Assembly (NCBI GenBank): GCA_903915155.1
Contig: CAIWRU010000114.1
Coordinates: 1-50,659, forward strand
Length of the DNA: 50,659 nt
Source: an uncultured Mucilaginibacter sp.
Lineage (GTDB): Bacteria > Bacteroidota > Bacteroidia > Sphingobacteriales > Sphingobacteriaceae
Direction of reading: 5' to 3'
This document shows, piece by piece, positions 1 to 9,161 of the stretch (positions are counted from its first letter, which is position 1; every line of letters starts with the position of its first letter). The translations under genes were made by a program, and so were the position numbers. The notes beneath the pieces were generated by a model that saw nothing but the letters and a program-made list of their open reading frames with translations, ran no database searches and was not told where the DNA came from.

Positions 1-1
1 A

Positions 2-74
2 GCGGAAATAGCTCAGCTGGTAGAGCATCAGTTTCCCAAACTGAAGGTCGCGAGTTCGAACCTCGTTTTCCGCT
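2..74 (+). tRNA. tRNA-Gly (anticodon CCC)
   Basis: A complete cloverleaf can be drawn. The 7-bp acceptor stem pairs 2-8 (GCGGAAA) with 67-73 (TTTCCGC). The D-arm is GCTCAGCTGGTAGAGC. The anticodon stem TCAGT/ACTGA encloses the loop TTCCCAA, so the anticodon is CCC, which reads GGG glycine codons. The T-arm loop TTCGAAC is closed by five pairs, the lowest a G-T wobble. The discriminator base is T74 and CCA is not encoded. No second tRNA is seen next to it, so it looks like a single-gene unit. Confidence 0.95.
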
Positions 75-75
75 C

Positions 76-573
76 TTATTTAAACATCTCCTTAGAATCA
101 GCTAAAACGCTGTATTGTTCTTTTCCCAACCAATAAATATTCTTATTAATCAGCGCGTTTTTTAATTCACTATAATTTGTATGATAAAATTCGGAAAGCT
201 TTATCACTTTAGTTGACCCAATTATTATATATAAATATTCATAATCCGTTCCCTTTGCTGGAACGCTCGAGGTTTTAAATCCCGATAAAGAATTGTAAGC
301 ATATTCTGTCTTAAACCCTATTCCGAAAAATGAAATCTTTTCTATTTTTCCTTCTGAAATAATAACCTTAATCGCTTTTGTTCTTAATTCATTAAAAATC
401 ATTTGGCATAGCATCCAAATAAAAAATAATGCACCCAATACACAAAATATTATTTCACCGTTATCATTCGGTATCTTATAATTTATAATAAAACCAATAC
501 TAAGTAACAAGAGTCCGACTGTTATTACAACAATTAATGTTACTGCCCATATTCTAAGTTTTGATATTATCAT
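76..573 (-). CDS. Two-helix membrane protein with PH-like C-terminal domain
   Basis: The protein has 165 residues. Two hydrophobic segments lie at about residues 9-31 and 40-62, followed by a soluble part of about 100 residues rich in beta-type sequence (KVIISEGKIEKISFFG, then YLYIIIGSTKVIKLSEF). That layout resembles bacterial membrane proteins with a PH-like domain, but no catalytic motif is visible and the substrate is unknown. It begins 10 bp downstream of the nadB stop on the same strand and ends against the tRNA. It may be read through from nadB, although nothing in it suggests an NAD role. I do not recognise a named family with certainty. Confidence 0.7.
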   Translation of the reverse strand: MIISKLRIWAVTLIVVITVGLLLLSIGFIINYKIPNDNGEIIFCVLGALFFIWMLCQMIFNELRTKAIKVIISEGKIEKISFFGIGFKTEYAYNSLSGFKTSSVPAKGTDYEYLYIIIGSTKVIKLSEFYHTNYSELKNALINKNIYWLGKEQYSVLADSKEMFK

Positions 574-583
574 TTAATTACGT

Positions 584-2176
584 TTAAAACACCGTATCCT
601 CAATAACCTCAGCATGTACCGGGTAATCCGTAGTATAATGTAGGCCCCGGCTCTCCTTCCGTGCAATAGCAAATTTTACTACAATATACGATACCTGTAT
701 CAAATTTCTTAACTCACATAATTTAACTGATAGCTTAGTTTTCTTATAAAAAGCTTCTGTTTCTTCGTACAAAAGGCCCAACCTGCGCATAGCCCTTTCC
801 AGCCTAAAATCCGAACGCACTATGCCTACATAGTCATTCATCAGCTTTTGCATCTCGCGCACGTTGTGGGTTACTAATATATCCTCGTTGGAGAGTTGTA
901 CGCCCTGCTCATCCCAATCGGGTATGTTAGCGGGTATACTATTGCCTTCAAACTGTTTAACAGCATCCTCATATATCCTGTGTGCAAAAACCAATGCCTC
1001 TAATAACGAGTTTGATGCCAACCTGTTAGCACCATGCAAGCCTGTTGATGAACACTCACCACAGGCATATAGCCTATGTATGGACGATTTACCCACATGG
1101 TCAACCAGTATTCCGCCGCACATATAATGGCAGGCAGGCGCAACAGGTATCATATCCTTGGTCATATCAATACCTATCTCCAAACACTTGGCATATATAT
1201 TTGGGAAATGTGCCAGTATATCTTTTTTATTCCGGTGGCGAATATCCAGGTAGACATAATCCTCACCTGATTTCTTTATCTCAGCATCTATCGCCCTGGC
1301 AACAATATCACGCGGCGCTAATGATCTGCGCTCGTCATATTCCTGCATAAATTCTTCGCCATTAGTACGTTTTAATACGCCTCCAAAACCGCGTACTGCT
1401 TCCGAAATTAAGAATGATGGATATTCGCCGGGATTATATAAAGCTGTAGGATGGAATTGGATAAACTCCATATTCCTCACTTTTCCTTTAGCTCGGTAAA
1501 CCATAGCGACGCCATCGCCGGTAGCAATAGTAGGGTTTGTAGTGATGGAATAAATATGCCCGGCACCACCCGATGCCATTACTGTTACTTTCGATAATAT
1601 CTTATCAACCCGGTTTTCTATTGTGTCTAAAGCATAAATACCATAACAGTTAATATCATCGCTCGATTTATTTACATAATCGCCCAAATGGTGCTGGGTG
1701 ATCAGGTCGACCGCAAAATAATGGGTAAGTATCTCAATATTAGGATTTTTATGTATTTCTTCTAATAATGAGCGTTCTATCTCAAAACCTGTAATATCTT
1801 TATAGTGCAGTACCCTAAATTCAGAATGTCCGCCTTCTTTCGCCAGGTCGTAAAAGCCCGAATTTGTCTTATCGAAATTGGTTCCGTAGTCAATAATTTC
1901 CTGGATACGCTCCGGGCCTTCCTTTACTACGATTTCAACAACTTCCCGGTCGCAAAGGCCATCACCCGATATTAGGGTGTCATTTATATGTTTTTCAAAC
2001 GAATCTTCTTTTTTATCAACAACCACTGCTACACCACCCTGGGCATACTTAGTGTTAGATTCATCTTCATTCGATTTGGTAACTATCAGAACCTTACCAT
2101 GCTTTGCAGCCTTAAGGGCAAAACTCAATCCGGCAATGCCCGATCCCACTACAAGGAAATCAACAGTTCTGGTCAT
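584..2176 (-). CDS. nadB: L-aspartate oxidase
   Basis: This flavoenzyme oxidises L-aspartate to iminoaspartate, the first step of de novo NAD synthesis; the product is passed to quinolinate synthase. The 530 residues are of normal family length. The N-terminus has the FAD-binding Rossmann motif GSGIAGLSFA (residues 11-20). The succinate-dehydrogenase/fumarate-reductase flavoprotein signatures follow: TKYAQGGVAVV, QFHPTAL, SEAVRGFGG, the RSLAPRDIVARAI stretch, and a C-terminal GANRLASNSLLEALVF. It is transcribed divergently from nadA across a 0.4-kb AT-rich gap, the usual pairing of these two steps, and could share control with it. Confidence 0.97.
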   Translation of the reverse strand: MTRTVDFLVVGSGIAGLSFALKAAKHGKVLIVTKSNEDESNTKYAQGGVAVVVDKKEDSFEKHINDTLISGDGLCDREVVEIVVKEGPERIQEIIDYGTNFDKTNSGFYDLAKEGGHSEFRVLHYKDITGFEIERSLLEEIHKNPNIEILTHYFAVDLITQHHLGDYVNKSSDDINCYGIYALDTIENRVDKILSKVTVMASGGAGHIYSITTNPTIATGDGVAMVYRAKGKVRNMEFIQFHPTALYNPGEYPSFLISEAVRGFGGVLKRTNGEEFMQEYDERRSLAPRDIVARAIDAEIKKSGEDYVYLDIRHRNKKDILAHFPNIYAKCLEIGIDMTKDMIPVAPACHYMCGGILVDHVGKSSIHRLYACGECSSTGLHGANRLASNSLLEALVFAHRIYEDAVKQFEGNSIPANIPDWDEQGVQLSNEDILVTHNVREMQKLMNDYVGIVRSDFRLERAMRRLGLLYEETEAFYKKTKLSVKLCELRNLIQVSYIVVKFAIARKESRGLHYTTDYPVHAEVIEDTVF

Positions 2177-2572
2177 ATATATGCTATAATATGTGTAAAA
2201 TTAAGCCTTCTGTTAGTAATAGGCCTCAAAGATGTTAATTTTGTGTAAGTAAATATTTAATAAAAAACTAAAAGGTTGATAAGTGGCTTTTTTATGACTT
2301 ATGTCCACTACTTATGAGCGACTTTTAAGCCCATATTCAAATGAAATCAACATTTAACTACCCAACATTATATTAACAAAAGAGCTTTGAAAAAATTAGT
2401 TGTTAAATAAATACTGTTATAAATCAGCCTAATATAATTAACCCAATAACAACTTAGTGTTAGTAAATTATTAAAAACAATATATCAAGTGAAAAGTAAA
2501 ACTACTTTTGCACATAACTAACACCTTAATAACAACTATTTCTTTATATATATAAAAACTAATTATTATTAA
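2177..2572. other. Divergent nadB/nadA intergenic region
   Basis: About 400 bp of AT-rich sequence lies between the two divergent NAD genes. It contains no convincing open reading frame and no tRNA-like fold. The only clear element is a -7 box for nadA near 2503-2510. No equally good box was found for nadB on the other strand. I see no strong palindrome that would mark an NrtR or NiaR operator, although such a site could be too degenerate to notice by eye. Confidence 0.6.
2503..2510 (+). promoter_or_regulatory. Bacteroidota -7 box upstream of nadA
   Basis: TACTTTTG matches the Bacteroidota primary sigma factor -7 consensus TAnnTTTG exactly. It is 74 bp upstream of the preferred nadA ATG. No clear -33 TTTG is seen at the ideal spacing, so the call rests on the -7 element and its position. 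Confidence 0.5.
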
Positions 2573-2584
2573 TTGATTTGTGGA

Positions 2585-3577
2585 ATGGATACCTTAGAGG
2601 AAATAAATTTGAATGGTTTTGTCGACGAATACATCAACCCGTCGCTTGACCTTTTTGATGAGATAAAAAAACTTAAAAAGGAAAAAAATGCTGTTATACT
2701 GGCTCATTATTACCAGGAAGGTGATATACAGGACATCGCGGATTATATTGGAGACAGTTTGGGATTATCGCAACAAGCCGCTAAAACCGATGCCGATATT
2801 ATCGTTTTCGCCGGTGTGCACTTCATGGCCGAAACAGCAAAAATATTATCGCCAAGCAAAAAGGTGCTTTTACCCGACTTAAAAGCGGGATGTTCATTAG
2901 CCGACAGCTGCCCGCCGCATTTATTCAGGAAATTTAAAGAAAATTATCCCGATCACCTGGTAATAACCTACGTAAATTGCACCGCGGAACTGAAGGCTTT
3001 GAGCGATATAGTTTGTACATCGAGCAATGCGGTACAGATTGTGGAAAGCCTGCCTGCAGACCAAAAAATTATCTTCGGGCCCGATAAAAACTTGGGGGCT
3101 TATGTAGCTAAAAAAACAGGAAGGGACTTAGTGTTGTGGAATGGTGCATGTATGGTGCATGAGATATTTTCGAGGGAGAAAATAACAAAGCTTAAAGAAA
3201 GATACCCTGATGCAAAATTGCTTGCTCACCCTGAATGTGAGGAAGTTATTTTAAAAATGGCCGATTACATAGGTTCAACCACAGGGATTTTGAAATATAC
3301 TACCAAAAGCCCCGAAAAAGAGTTTATAGTAGCCACAGAAGCAGGTATTATACACCAGATGCAGAAAGATAATCCAGATAAGGTATTTATCCCCGCGCCG
3401 CCAAATAACAGCTGTGCCTGCAATGATTGCCCGCACATGAAACGCAACACGCTTGAAAAGCTTTATTTGTGTTTAAAAAATGAGATGCCCGAGATTGAAG
3501 TGCCGCAGCACATAATTGATTTAGCTGTAAAACCGATAGAAAGAATGCTGGAAATATCAGCGCAATTAGGTTTATAA
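2585..3577 (+). CDS. nadA: Quinolinate synthase A
   Basis: NadA condenses iminoaspartate with dihydroxyacetone phosphate to quinolinate using a [4Fe-4S] cluster. Recognisable parts are the opening [21 protein letters not shown], the [14 protein letters not shown] stretch, and conserved cysteines in [19 protein letters not shown] and the C-terminal CACNDCP. The frame is open from a TTG at 2573, but the ATG at 2585 (MDTLEEI) is the better start, giving 330 residues. thiL begins 3 bp after the stop, so the two are almost certainly one transcript. The partner gene nadB lies divergently upstream. Confidence 0.97.
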   Translation: MDTLEEINLNGFVDEYINPSLDLFDEIKKLKKEKNAVILAHYYQEGDIQDIADYIGDSLGLSQQAAKTDADIIVFAGVHFMAETAKILSPSKKVLLPDLKAGCSLADSCPPHLFRKFKENYPDHLVITYVNCTAELKALSDIVCTSSNAVQIVESLPADQKIIFGPDKNLGAYVAKKTGRDLVLWNGACMVHEIFSREKITKLKERYPDAKLLAHPECEEVILKMADYIGSTTGILKYTTKSPEKEFIVATEAGIIHQMQKDNPDKVFIPAPPNNSCACNDCPHMKRNTLEKLYLCLKNEMPEIEVPQHIIDLAVKPIERMLEISAQLGL

Positions 3578-3580
3578 AAT

Positions 3581-4627
3581 ATGTTTGATAATAAAGAGAA
3601 AACGGATATTGAAAAGTTGGGTGAATTTGGCCTTATACATCATTTAACAAAAAATATAAAGCTGGAGCAAAAAAGCACCATAAAAGGTGTGGGCGATGAT
3701 GCCGCTGTCCTTGATTTTACCGGCAAAAAAGTATTGGTTTCTACCGACATGCTGTTGGAAGGCATACATTTCGACCTCGCTTATACCCCTTTAAAACATT
3801 TGGGATATAAAGCCATCCAGGTAAACCTAAGCGATATTTATGCCATGAACGGGACCGCTACACAGGTTACGGTTTCTATAGGTATATCAAGTAAGTTCCC
3901 GCTGGAAGCCGTGGAGGAATTATACGAAGGCATGTACCTGGCCTGCGAAAAATACAATGTGGATATAGTAGGTGGTGATACCACTTCATCGAAACAGGGC
4001 CTGGTTATCAGTATAACTGCTATTGGATATGCCGATGAAAAAGATATTGTATACCGTAACGGTGCTGAAGAAGGTGATTTGATCTGTGTGTCGGGTGACT
4101 TAGGTGGCGCCTATACCGGACTGCAATTGCTTGAACGTGAAAAGCTTATCTACCTCGAAAACCCCAATATCCAACCTGATTTGGAAGGCAAGGATTATAT
4201 TGTTGAACGCCAGCTAAAGCCGGAGGCCCGTAAAGATATTGTAGACTTGCTAAAAGAAATAGAAGTTAAACCAACTTCAATGATAGATGTATCGGATGGC
4301 TTGGCATCAGAAATACTGCATATCTGTAAGCAAAGCAACAAAGGCTGTAATTTGTATGAGGAAAAGATCCCGCTTGACCCAATGACCTTTGAAACTGCCC
4401 GCGAGTTTAACCTTGACCCTACCGTTTGCGCCCTCAGTGGAGGCGAAGACTACGAACTCCTCTTCACCGTTAAACAAGCCGATTACGATAAGATAAAGTT
4501 TAAAATGGATATTACTATTATCGGCTATATCACCGAGCCCTCAGCGGGCTGCAACCTGGTAACTAAGGCAGGTGCGGTGCATGTGTTGAAAGCACAGGGA
4601 TGGAATGCTTTTAATAAGGCTCAGTAA
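3581..4627 (+). CDS. thiL: Thiamine-monophosphate kinase
   Basis: ThiL phosphorylates thiamine monophosphate to thiamine pyrophosphate, the last step of cofactor synthesis. The 348-residue protein shows the PurM-like ATP-grasp features of the family: GVGDDAAVLDF near the N-terminus, STDMLLEGIHFD, the metal and phosphate site GGDTTSS, DVSDGLASEI, and the C-terminal SGGEDYELLFTV. It follows nadA by 3 bp, so NAD and thiamine cofactor genes share a transcript here. No TPP riboswitch is seen, and the other thiamine genes are not in the window. A perfect inverted repeat begins 13 bp after the stop. Confidence 0.96.
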   Translation: MFDNKEKTDIEKLGEFGLIHHLTKNIKLEQKSTIKGVGDDAAVLDFTGKKVLVSTDMLLEGIHFDLAYTPLKHLGYKAIQVNLSDIYAMNGTATQVTVSIGISSKFPLEAVEELYEGMYLACEKYNVDIVGGDTTSSKQGLVISITAIGYADEKDIVYRNGAEEGDLICVSGDLGGAYTGLQLLEREKLIYLENPNIQPDLEGKDYIVERQLKPEARKDIVDLLKEIEVKPTSMIDVSDGLASEILHICKQSNKGCNLYEEKIPLDPMTFETAREFNLDPTVCALSGGEDYELLFTVKQADYDKIKFKMDITIIGYITEPSAGCNLVTKAGAVHVLKAQGWNAFNKAQ

Positions 4628-4639
4628 AGCTTTTACAAA

Positions 4640-4686
4640 TAGGATAGGACTTACGAAGTTTTCTAAACTTCGTAAGTCCTATCCTA
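4640..4686. repeat. Perfect 22-bp inverted repeat downstream of thiL
   Basis: Arms 4640-4661 and 4665-4686 are perfect reverse complements separated by a 3-base loop (TCT). The left arm starts TAGGATAGGACTTACG. A U-tract is not obvious after either arm, so this is more than a plain intrinsic terminator, although it would still stop or stabilise the thiL transcript end. Its core (ACTTACGAAGT-like) is the type of palindrome that recurs in genomes. No other copy is seen in this window. Confidence 0.75.
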
Positions 4687-4787
4687 CTAAATATTATTAT
4701 TCCCGTTCTGGTAATAATTAAATGGGTATTAAGCAGATGTTAACAATTATTTAACAGCAATTGCTTTTTATTGCTGCAAATTCTGTT

Positions 4788-4795
4788 TACGTTTG
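4788..4795 (+). promoter_or_regulatory. -7 box upstream of the SNF2-family gene
   Basis: TACGTTTG fits TAnnTTTG exactly and lies 44 bp before the ATG at 4840. The upstream T-rich stretch around 4761-4773 may supply a weak -33 element. The box supports a separate promoter for this gene downstream of the thiL inverted repeat. Confidence 0.45.
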
Positions 4796-4839
4796 AATTT
4801 TTTCTTGTGGTAGCTTCTATAAATTTTTTATAGAAATCA

Positions 4840-7734
4840 ATGCTACGCGTCGATAGTTCAAAACCCTGCCAAATAATTTATGCTATCGCCAGGCATGAAT
4901 ACCTCGGTTTTGTTATCGAGCCACACATTGTTCAGTTAAATCCCAACGGCGAGTTTTCGCTCACTTATCAGCGCTTATTTTCAAATACTGCGAAAGAATT
5001 TTTGAGCTTTATTGATGATACCGACCTTAAGCTGATAAAAATACTGGAGGAAATAGAACAGGGCAACATTATTAAAAAGTTCTATAAAAAACCTATTCGC
5101 CCGTTCGAATTTTTTACCAAAATATTTAACGAGCAGCTTTTTGAGACCATCCGCCCAAAAATGGAAAAACGGATGGCCGAAGCCTTGACATTGCTGGGTG
5201 ATAAGCAGCTGTACCTGATGAGCAAGGAAGGTTATCCCGCGGAGCGAAAATTACAGATAGCTGATAGCCCCGCATCGGTATTGTTTCATTTCAGGCGGAA
5301 TGAGGAAGAGATACGCTATTTCCCCACCATAAAATACCAGGGGATGCGTATTGAATTTATGTTCAAAAATGCCGAGATCATTTGCAACCACCCCGCCTGG
5401 ATGCTGTTGGAGGATACACTTTATTATTTTGAAAAAGAGATTGAAGGCAAAAAACTGCTGCCATTTTTAAATAAGCGGTATATCGCTATTCCGCGCTCGT
5501 CAGAACAATCATACTTTGAAAAGTTTGTTATCCCGCTTATCGAAAAGCATAGCGTATATGCCGAGGGCTTTACCATCAACACCGAAAAACACGAGGCAAA
5601 AGCAGTATTAAAACCTATTTATGTTGAGGGTGGCACTTCGCAACTGCAATTGTATTTTAAATATGCCGGGTACTTTTTTCCCTACGGCGATGGCAGACAT
5701 GTTTCGGTAAGGATGGAGCGCAATGGAGATGATTACATTTTCCACCGCATAAAACGTTCGTTAACGTGGGAAAAAAATAAAATGAACGAACTGGAAGAAA
5801 TGGGGTTGAAAACGGTTTCGTCCCTGTTCCAGAATTTAGAGGTGGCCAACAACGATGAAGATGCCGACCACTCGTTCTCGATATTTGAATGGCTAAACCA
5901 GCACCACGATGAACTGGCTATGCTTGGCTATGAAATTGAACAGCCCGAAGGGCAGAAACGCTACGTTTTCGGCAATAGCAAGATAGACCTGGAGGTAAAG
6001 GAGAATAATGACTGGTTCGATATCCACGCTATTGTTTATTTCGGGCCTTACCGCATACCATTTATCCAATTGCGGAACCACATCCTTAACCATAAAAAAG
6101 AATTTACGCTGCCCAATGGCGAAATTGCGGTGATACCAGAAAAATGGTTCTCGCAATACGGAAACCTGCTGCATTTTAGTGAGGGCAATGGCGAACTTAA
6201 ACTGCGCCGTCACCATATTGGCCTGGTAAACGACCTAGCCGAAGGTGAACTGGCCGATATAACCATGAGCCGCAAACTGCAAAAGCTTGCCGACTTTGAA
6301 ACCCTGGAAGACACGGCCCTGCCACAGCACTTTAAAGGCCATTTAAGGCCTTATCAAAAGGCTGGCTATAATTGGTTCCACTTTTTGAAGCAATACCATT
6401 TTGGCGGCTGTTTGGCCGATGATATGGGCCTTGGTAAAACCATACAGGCGCTGGCCCTTTTACAAAAACATAAAGAGGACGCTGAAGCAGCGGGAGGTAA
6501 AAGCACATCGCTGATTATTATGCCCACCTCGCTTATTTATAACTGGCTTAACGAGGCGAAGAAATTCACCCCCAAATTAAGGTTGATGGTGCATACAGGC
6601 ACCCTGCGCTATAAATCGCCCGAAGTTTTTGGCAATTATGACGTGGTTATCACTACCTATGGCATCAGCCGTATTGATATTGACCTGCTGAAAGAGTTTG
6701 TGTTTGATTATGTGATATTGGATGAAAGCCAGAACATAAAAAACCCATCGTCCAAATCATATCAAAGCGTGCGCCAGTTAAAATCACGCTTTAAATTGAT
6801 ATTGAGCGGCACGCCGGTCGAAAATTCGGTTAATGATCTGTGGACGCAGATGTCGTTCATTAATCCCGGTCTGCTGGGCATACAGCAATATTTCCAGAAC
6901 GAATTTGTAACGCCCATTGAAAAGAAAAAGGACGAGGACAAGGCCCGCAAACTACAGGCGCTGATAAAACCCTTTGTCCTGCGTCGCACCAAGGAGCAGG
7001 TAGCAACCGAACTACCGCCAAAAACCGAGAACCTTTTCTATTGCCAGATGAGCGAAGAGCAGGCGGCCGTTTATGAAAAGGTGAAATCAGAATACCGCAA
7101 CGAATTGCTCAAGAGTTTGGAGGATGGCACCTACGCGAAAACCCAAATACAGGTTTTGCAGGGTTTGATAAAACTGAGGCAGATTGCCAATCACCCTTCC
7201 ATGATCGACAGTGAATATGAGGGTGATTCCGGTAAATTTGAGAACGTGGTACATACCCTTGCCACGGTGCTTGATGGAGGCCATAAAGTGCTTATATTTT
7301 CACAGTTTGTGAAACAACTCACCATTTACCGGGAGTATTTTGATGATAAGGGCATACCCTATGCGTACCTTGATGGGAGTACGCAAAATCGCGGCGATGT
7401 GGTAAAACAATTCCAGGAGGATGAGAAAACGCGGGTATTTTTAATATCGATAAAAGCGGGCGGCGTGGGCCTGAACTTAACCGAGGCCGATTACGTATTT
7501 ATCCTCGATCCATGGTGGAACCCTGCTGTTGAGCAGCAAGCCATCGACCGTACACACCGCATTGGCCAAACCAAAAACGTTTTCATTTATAAATTCATCA
7601 CCAAAGATACTGTTGAAGAAAAAATATTGGCCCTGCAGCAGCGTAAACTAAGCGTAGCCCGAGCGCTGATAACAACCGAGGAAAGCTTCATTAAATCATT
7701 AAGCGCTGAAGATATTAAGGAGATACTGCGTTGA
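4840..7734 (+). CDS. SNF2-family DEAD/DEAH-box helicase-like ATPase
   Basis: A 964-residue Swi2/Snf2-type ATPase that would translocate on double-stranded DNA, probably moving or removing bound protein. The first 500 or so residues are the poorly conserved region common to bacterial SNF2 proteins. The motor follows: motif I DDMGLGKT near residue 527, DVVITTYG, motif II DESQ near residue 628 (in place of DEAH), motif III SGTPVENS, then the C-terminal RecA lobe with IFSQFVKQL, SIKAGGVGLNLT and motif VI QQAIDRTHRIGQ near residue 900. It stands alone between thiL and a permease gene, so no partner is indicated. The stop codon is embedded in a 10-bp hairpin. Confidence 0.93.
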   Translation: MLRVDSSKPCQIIYAIARHEYLGFVIEPHIVQLNPNGEFSLTYQRLFSNTAKEFLSFIDDTDLKLIKILEEIEQGNIIKKFYKKPIRPFEFFTKIFNEQLFETIRPKMEKRMAEALTLLGDKQLYLMSKEGYPAERKLQIADSPASVLFHFRRNEEEIRYFPTIKYQGMRIEFMFKNAEIICNHPAWMLLEDTLYYFEKEIEGKKLLPFLNKRYIAIPRSSEQSYFEKFVIPLIEKHSVYAEGFTINTEKHEAKAVLKPIYVEGGTSQLQLYFKYAGYFFPYGDGRHVSVRMERNGDDYIFHRIKRSLTWEKNKMNELEEMGLKTVSSLFQNLEVANNDEDADHSFSIFEWLNQHHDELAMLGYEIEQPEGQKRYVFGNSKIDLEVKENNDWFDIHAIVYFGPYRIPFIQLRNHILNHKKEFTLPNGEIAVIPEKWFSQYGNLLHFSEGNGELKLRRHHIGLVNDLAEGELADITMSRKLQKLADFETLEDTALPQHFKGHLRPYQKAGYNWFHFLKQYHFGGCLADDMGLGKTIQALALLQKHKEDAEAAGGKSTSLIIMPTSLIYNWLNEAKKFTPKLRLMVHTGTLRYKSPEVFGNYDVVITTYGISRIDIDLLKEFVFDYVILDESQNIKNPSSKSYQSVRQLKSRFKLILSGTPVENSVNDLWTQMSFINPGLLGIQQYFQNEFVTPIEKKKDEDKARKLQALIKPFVLRRTKEQVATELPPKTENLFYCQMSEEQAAVYEKVKSEYRNELLKSLEDGTYAKTQIQVLQGLIKLRQIANHPSMIDSEYEGDSGKFENVVHTLATVLDGGHKVLIFSQFVKQLTIYREYFDDKGIPYAYLDGSTQNRGDVVKQFQEDEKTRVFLISIKAGGVGLNLTEADYVFILDPWWNPAVEQQAIDRTHRIGQTKNVFIYKFITKDTVEEKILALQQRKLSVARALITTEESFIKSLSAEDIKEILR

Positions 7735-7754
7735 TGTGCAGATATGCACATCAA
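7731..7754 (+). terminator. Hairpin over the stop codon of the SNF2-family gene
   Basis: TTGATGTGCA (7731-7740) pairs perfectly with TGCACATCAA (7745-7754) around a GATA loop. The TGA stop at 7732-7734 is inside the left arm. The following sequence is AT-rich without a clean T-run, so termination strength is uncertain. Confidence 0.5.
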
Positions 7755-7827
7755 AATAATATATCTTTATACCTGTAACAAACTCATACACCGCACAGTC
7801 TTATACACGAAAGTTTAATTAAAGCGC

Positions 7828-9069
7828 ATGCCGGTAAAAACAAGCTATAAAGAAAACATCTCCATAGCACTAACTTCGATTAAAGGTAATAAGCTGCGTA
7901 CATCGCTTACAGCTTTGATTATTGCTATTGGTATTATGGCGCTGGTGGGCATTTTAACTGCTATTGAAGGCATCCAGGAGCAAACTAATGCGGCATTCGC
8001 CGGGCTAGGGGCTAACTCATTCACCATACAAAACACCAGTGGCAATCTTAATTTTGGTATGGGTGGTCATGATAAGGTTTTTCCGCCAATAACCTACCAA
8101 CAGGTCGACCGCTTTAAAACCACATTTAACCTGCCTGTAAAGGTTACTATAAACCTGGACGTATCAGGAACATCGGTTGCTAAATACGACAGCCGAAAAA
8201 CCAATCCCAATACAAGGTTAACAGGCACAAATGAAAATTATATATTAACCAACGGCTACAAACTGGCTTTTGGCCGCAACTTTTCCACCGACGAGATAGC
8301 GCACGGCACAAGCGTGGTTATTATTGGCAACGAGATAAAAAAGGAGCTATTTAAGGACAAGGATGCTGTAGACCAATCCATATTGATAGGGCCTAATCGC
8401 TTTAAGGTGATTGGTGTTTTTGCCAAAAAAGGATCGACCATGGGAATGGGCGGTGACAGGGTTTGTATAATACCTGTTTTGCGTGCAAAACAGATAGATA
8501 CCATTGGCAACCCAACCTATACCGCTACGGTTATGGCAAACAATCCTTCGGTGCTCGATGCCACCATAGGCGAAGCTACATCGCTATTCAGGAATATACG
8601 CGACCTGAGGATATCGCAAGCAGATAATTTTCATATCGACCGCAGCGATTCGATACAAAAGGAACTGGAAAGCAATTTGGATAATGTTAGGTACGGTGGT
8701 TTTGCCATAGGTATAATCACACTAATAGGCGCTTCTATCGGTTTGATGAACATTATGCTGGTGTCGGTTACCGAACGCACCCGCGAGATAGGCCTGCGTA
8801 AGGCTATTGGCGCTACTCCATCAATTATACGCAAACAGTTTTTGATAGAAGCTATTGTGATATGCCTTATAGGTGGCGTAATCGGCATTTTCCTGGGCAT
8901 GATGATAGGGAATGTTATTGCAATATTTACTAAAGGAGGCTTTGTTGTGCCCTGGCTGTGGATAAGCGTAGCCCTTGTAGTGTGTACTGCCATCGGCCTT
9001 ATTTCAGGCTTCTATCCTGCAAAAAAAGCATCAAAACTTGATCCTGTCGAATCGTTGAGATATGAGTAG
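7828..9069 (+). CDS. MacB/FtsX-like ABC transporter permease
   Basis: The 413-residue protein has the MacB layout. A first transmembrane segment at about residues 27-47 (TSLTALIIAIGIMALVGI) is followed by a periplasmic MacB_PCD region of about 230 residues. A C-terminal FtsX domain with three helices contains SVTERTREIGLRKAIGA, the signature contacting the ATPase. Such permeases work as dimers with a separate ATP-binding subunit and often a membrane-fusion protein in efflux or lipoprotein export. Neither partner is adjacent, so this is an orphan permease or its partners are elsewhere. It converges on the cpsB-like gene across an octad repeat array. Confidence 0.9.
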   Translation: MPVKTSYKENISIALTSIKGNKLRTSLTALIIAIGIMALVGILTAIEGIQEQTNAAFAGLGANSFTIQNTSGNLNFGMGGHDKVFPPITYQQVDRFKTTFNLPVKVTINLDVSGTSVAKYDSRKTNPNTRLTGTNENYILTNGYKLAFGRNFSTDEIAHGTSVVIIGNEIKKELFKDKDAVDQSILIGPNRFKVIGVFAKKGSTMGMGGDRVCIIPVLRAKQIDTIGNPTYTATVMANNPSVLDATIGEATSLFRNIRDLRISQADNFHIDRSDSIQKELESNLDNVRYGGFAIGIITLIGASIGLMNIMLVSVTERTREIGLRKAIGATPSIIRKQFLIEAIVICLIGGVIGIFLGMMIGNVIAIFTKGGFVVPWLWISVALVVCTAIGLISGFYPAKKASKLDPVESLRYE

Positions 9070-9080
9070 TAGCTTAATGA

Positions 9081-9155
9081 TTGAATTATCGAGTTATTGA
9101 TTTATTGAATTTGTACTAATTCGACAATCAATAATTCTATAATTCACTAAATCAG
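9081..9155. repeat. Opposed 8-bp degenerate repeat arrays
   Basis: Four direct units of 8 bp on the plus strand (9081-9112, consensus TTGANTTA) face four related units on the minus strand (9124-9155) across an 11-bp spacer. Segments 9083-9102 and 9126-9145 pair at 18 of 20 positions, so a transcript from either side could fold into a long hairpin. The arrays fill the gap between two convergent stop codons. They may act as a two-way terminator, but the internal 8-bp periodicity is not needed for that. Confidence 0.65.
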
Positions 9156-9161
9156 TAATTA

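Noticed and set aside
2177..2572. Hidden small RNA or riboswitch in the nadB/nadA gap
   Set aside because: The stretch is AT-rich, lacks a stable stem and has no conserved-looking block that I can identify; only a promoter box is supported.
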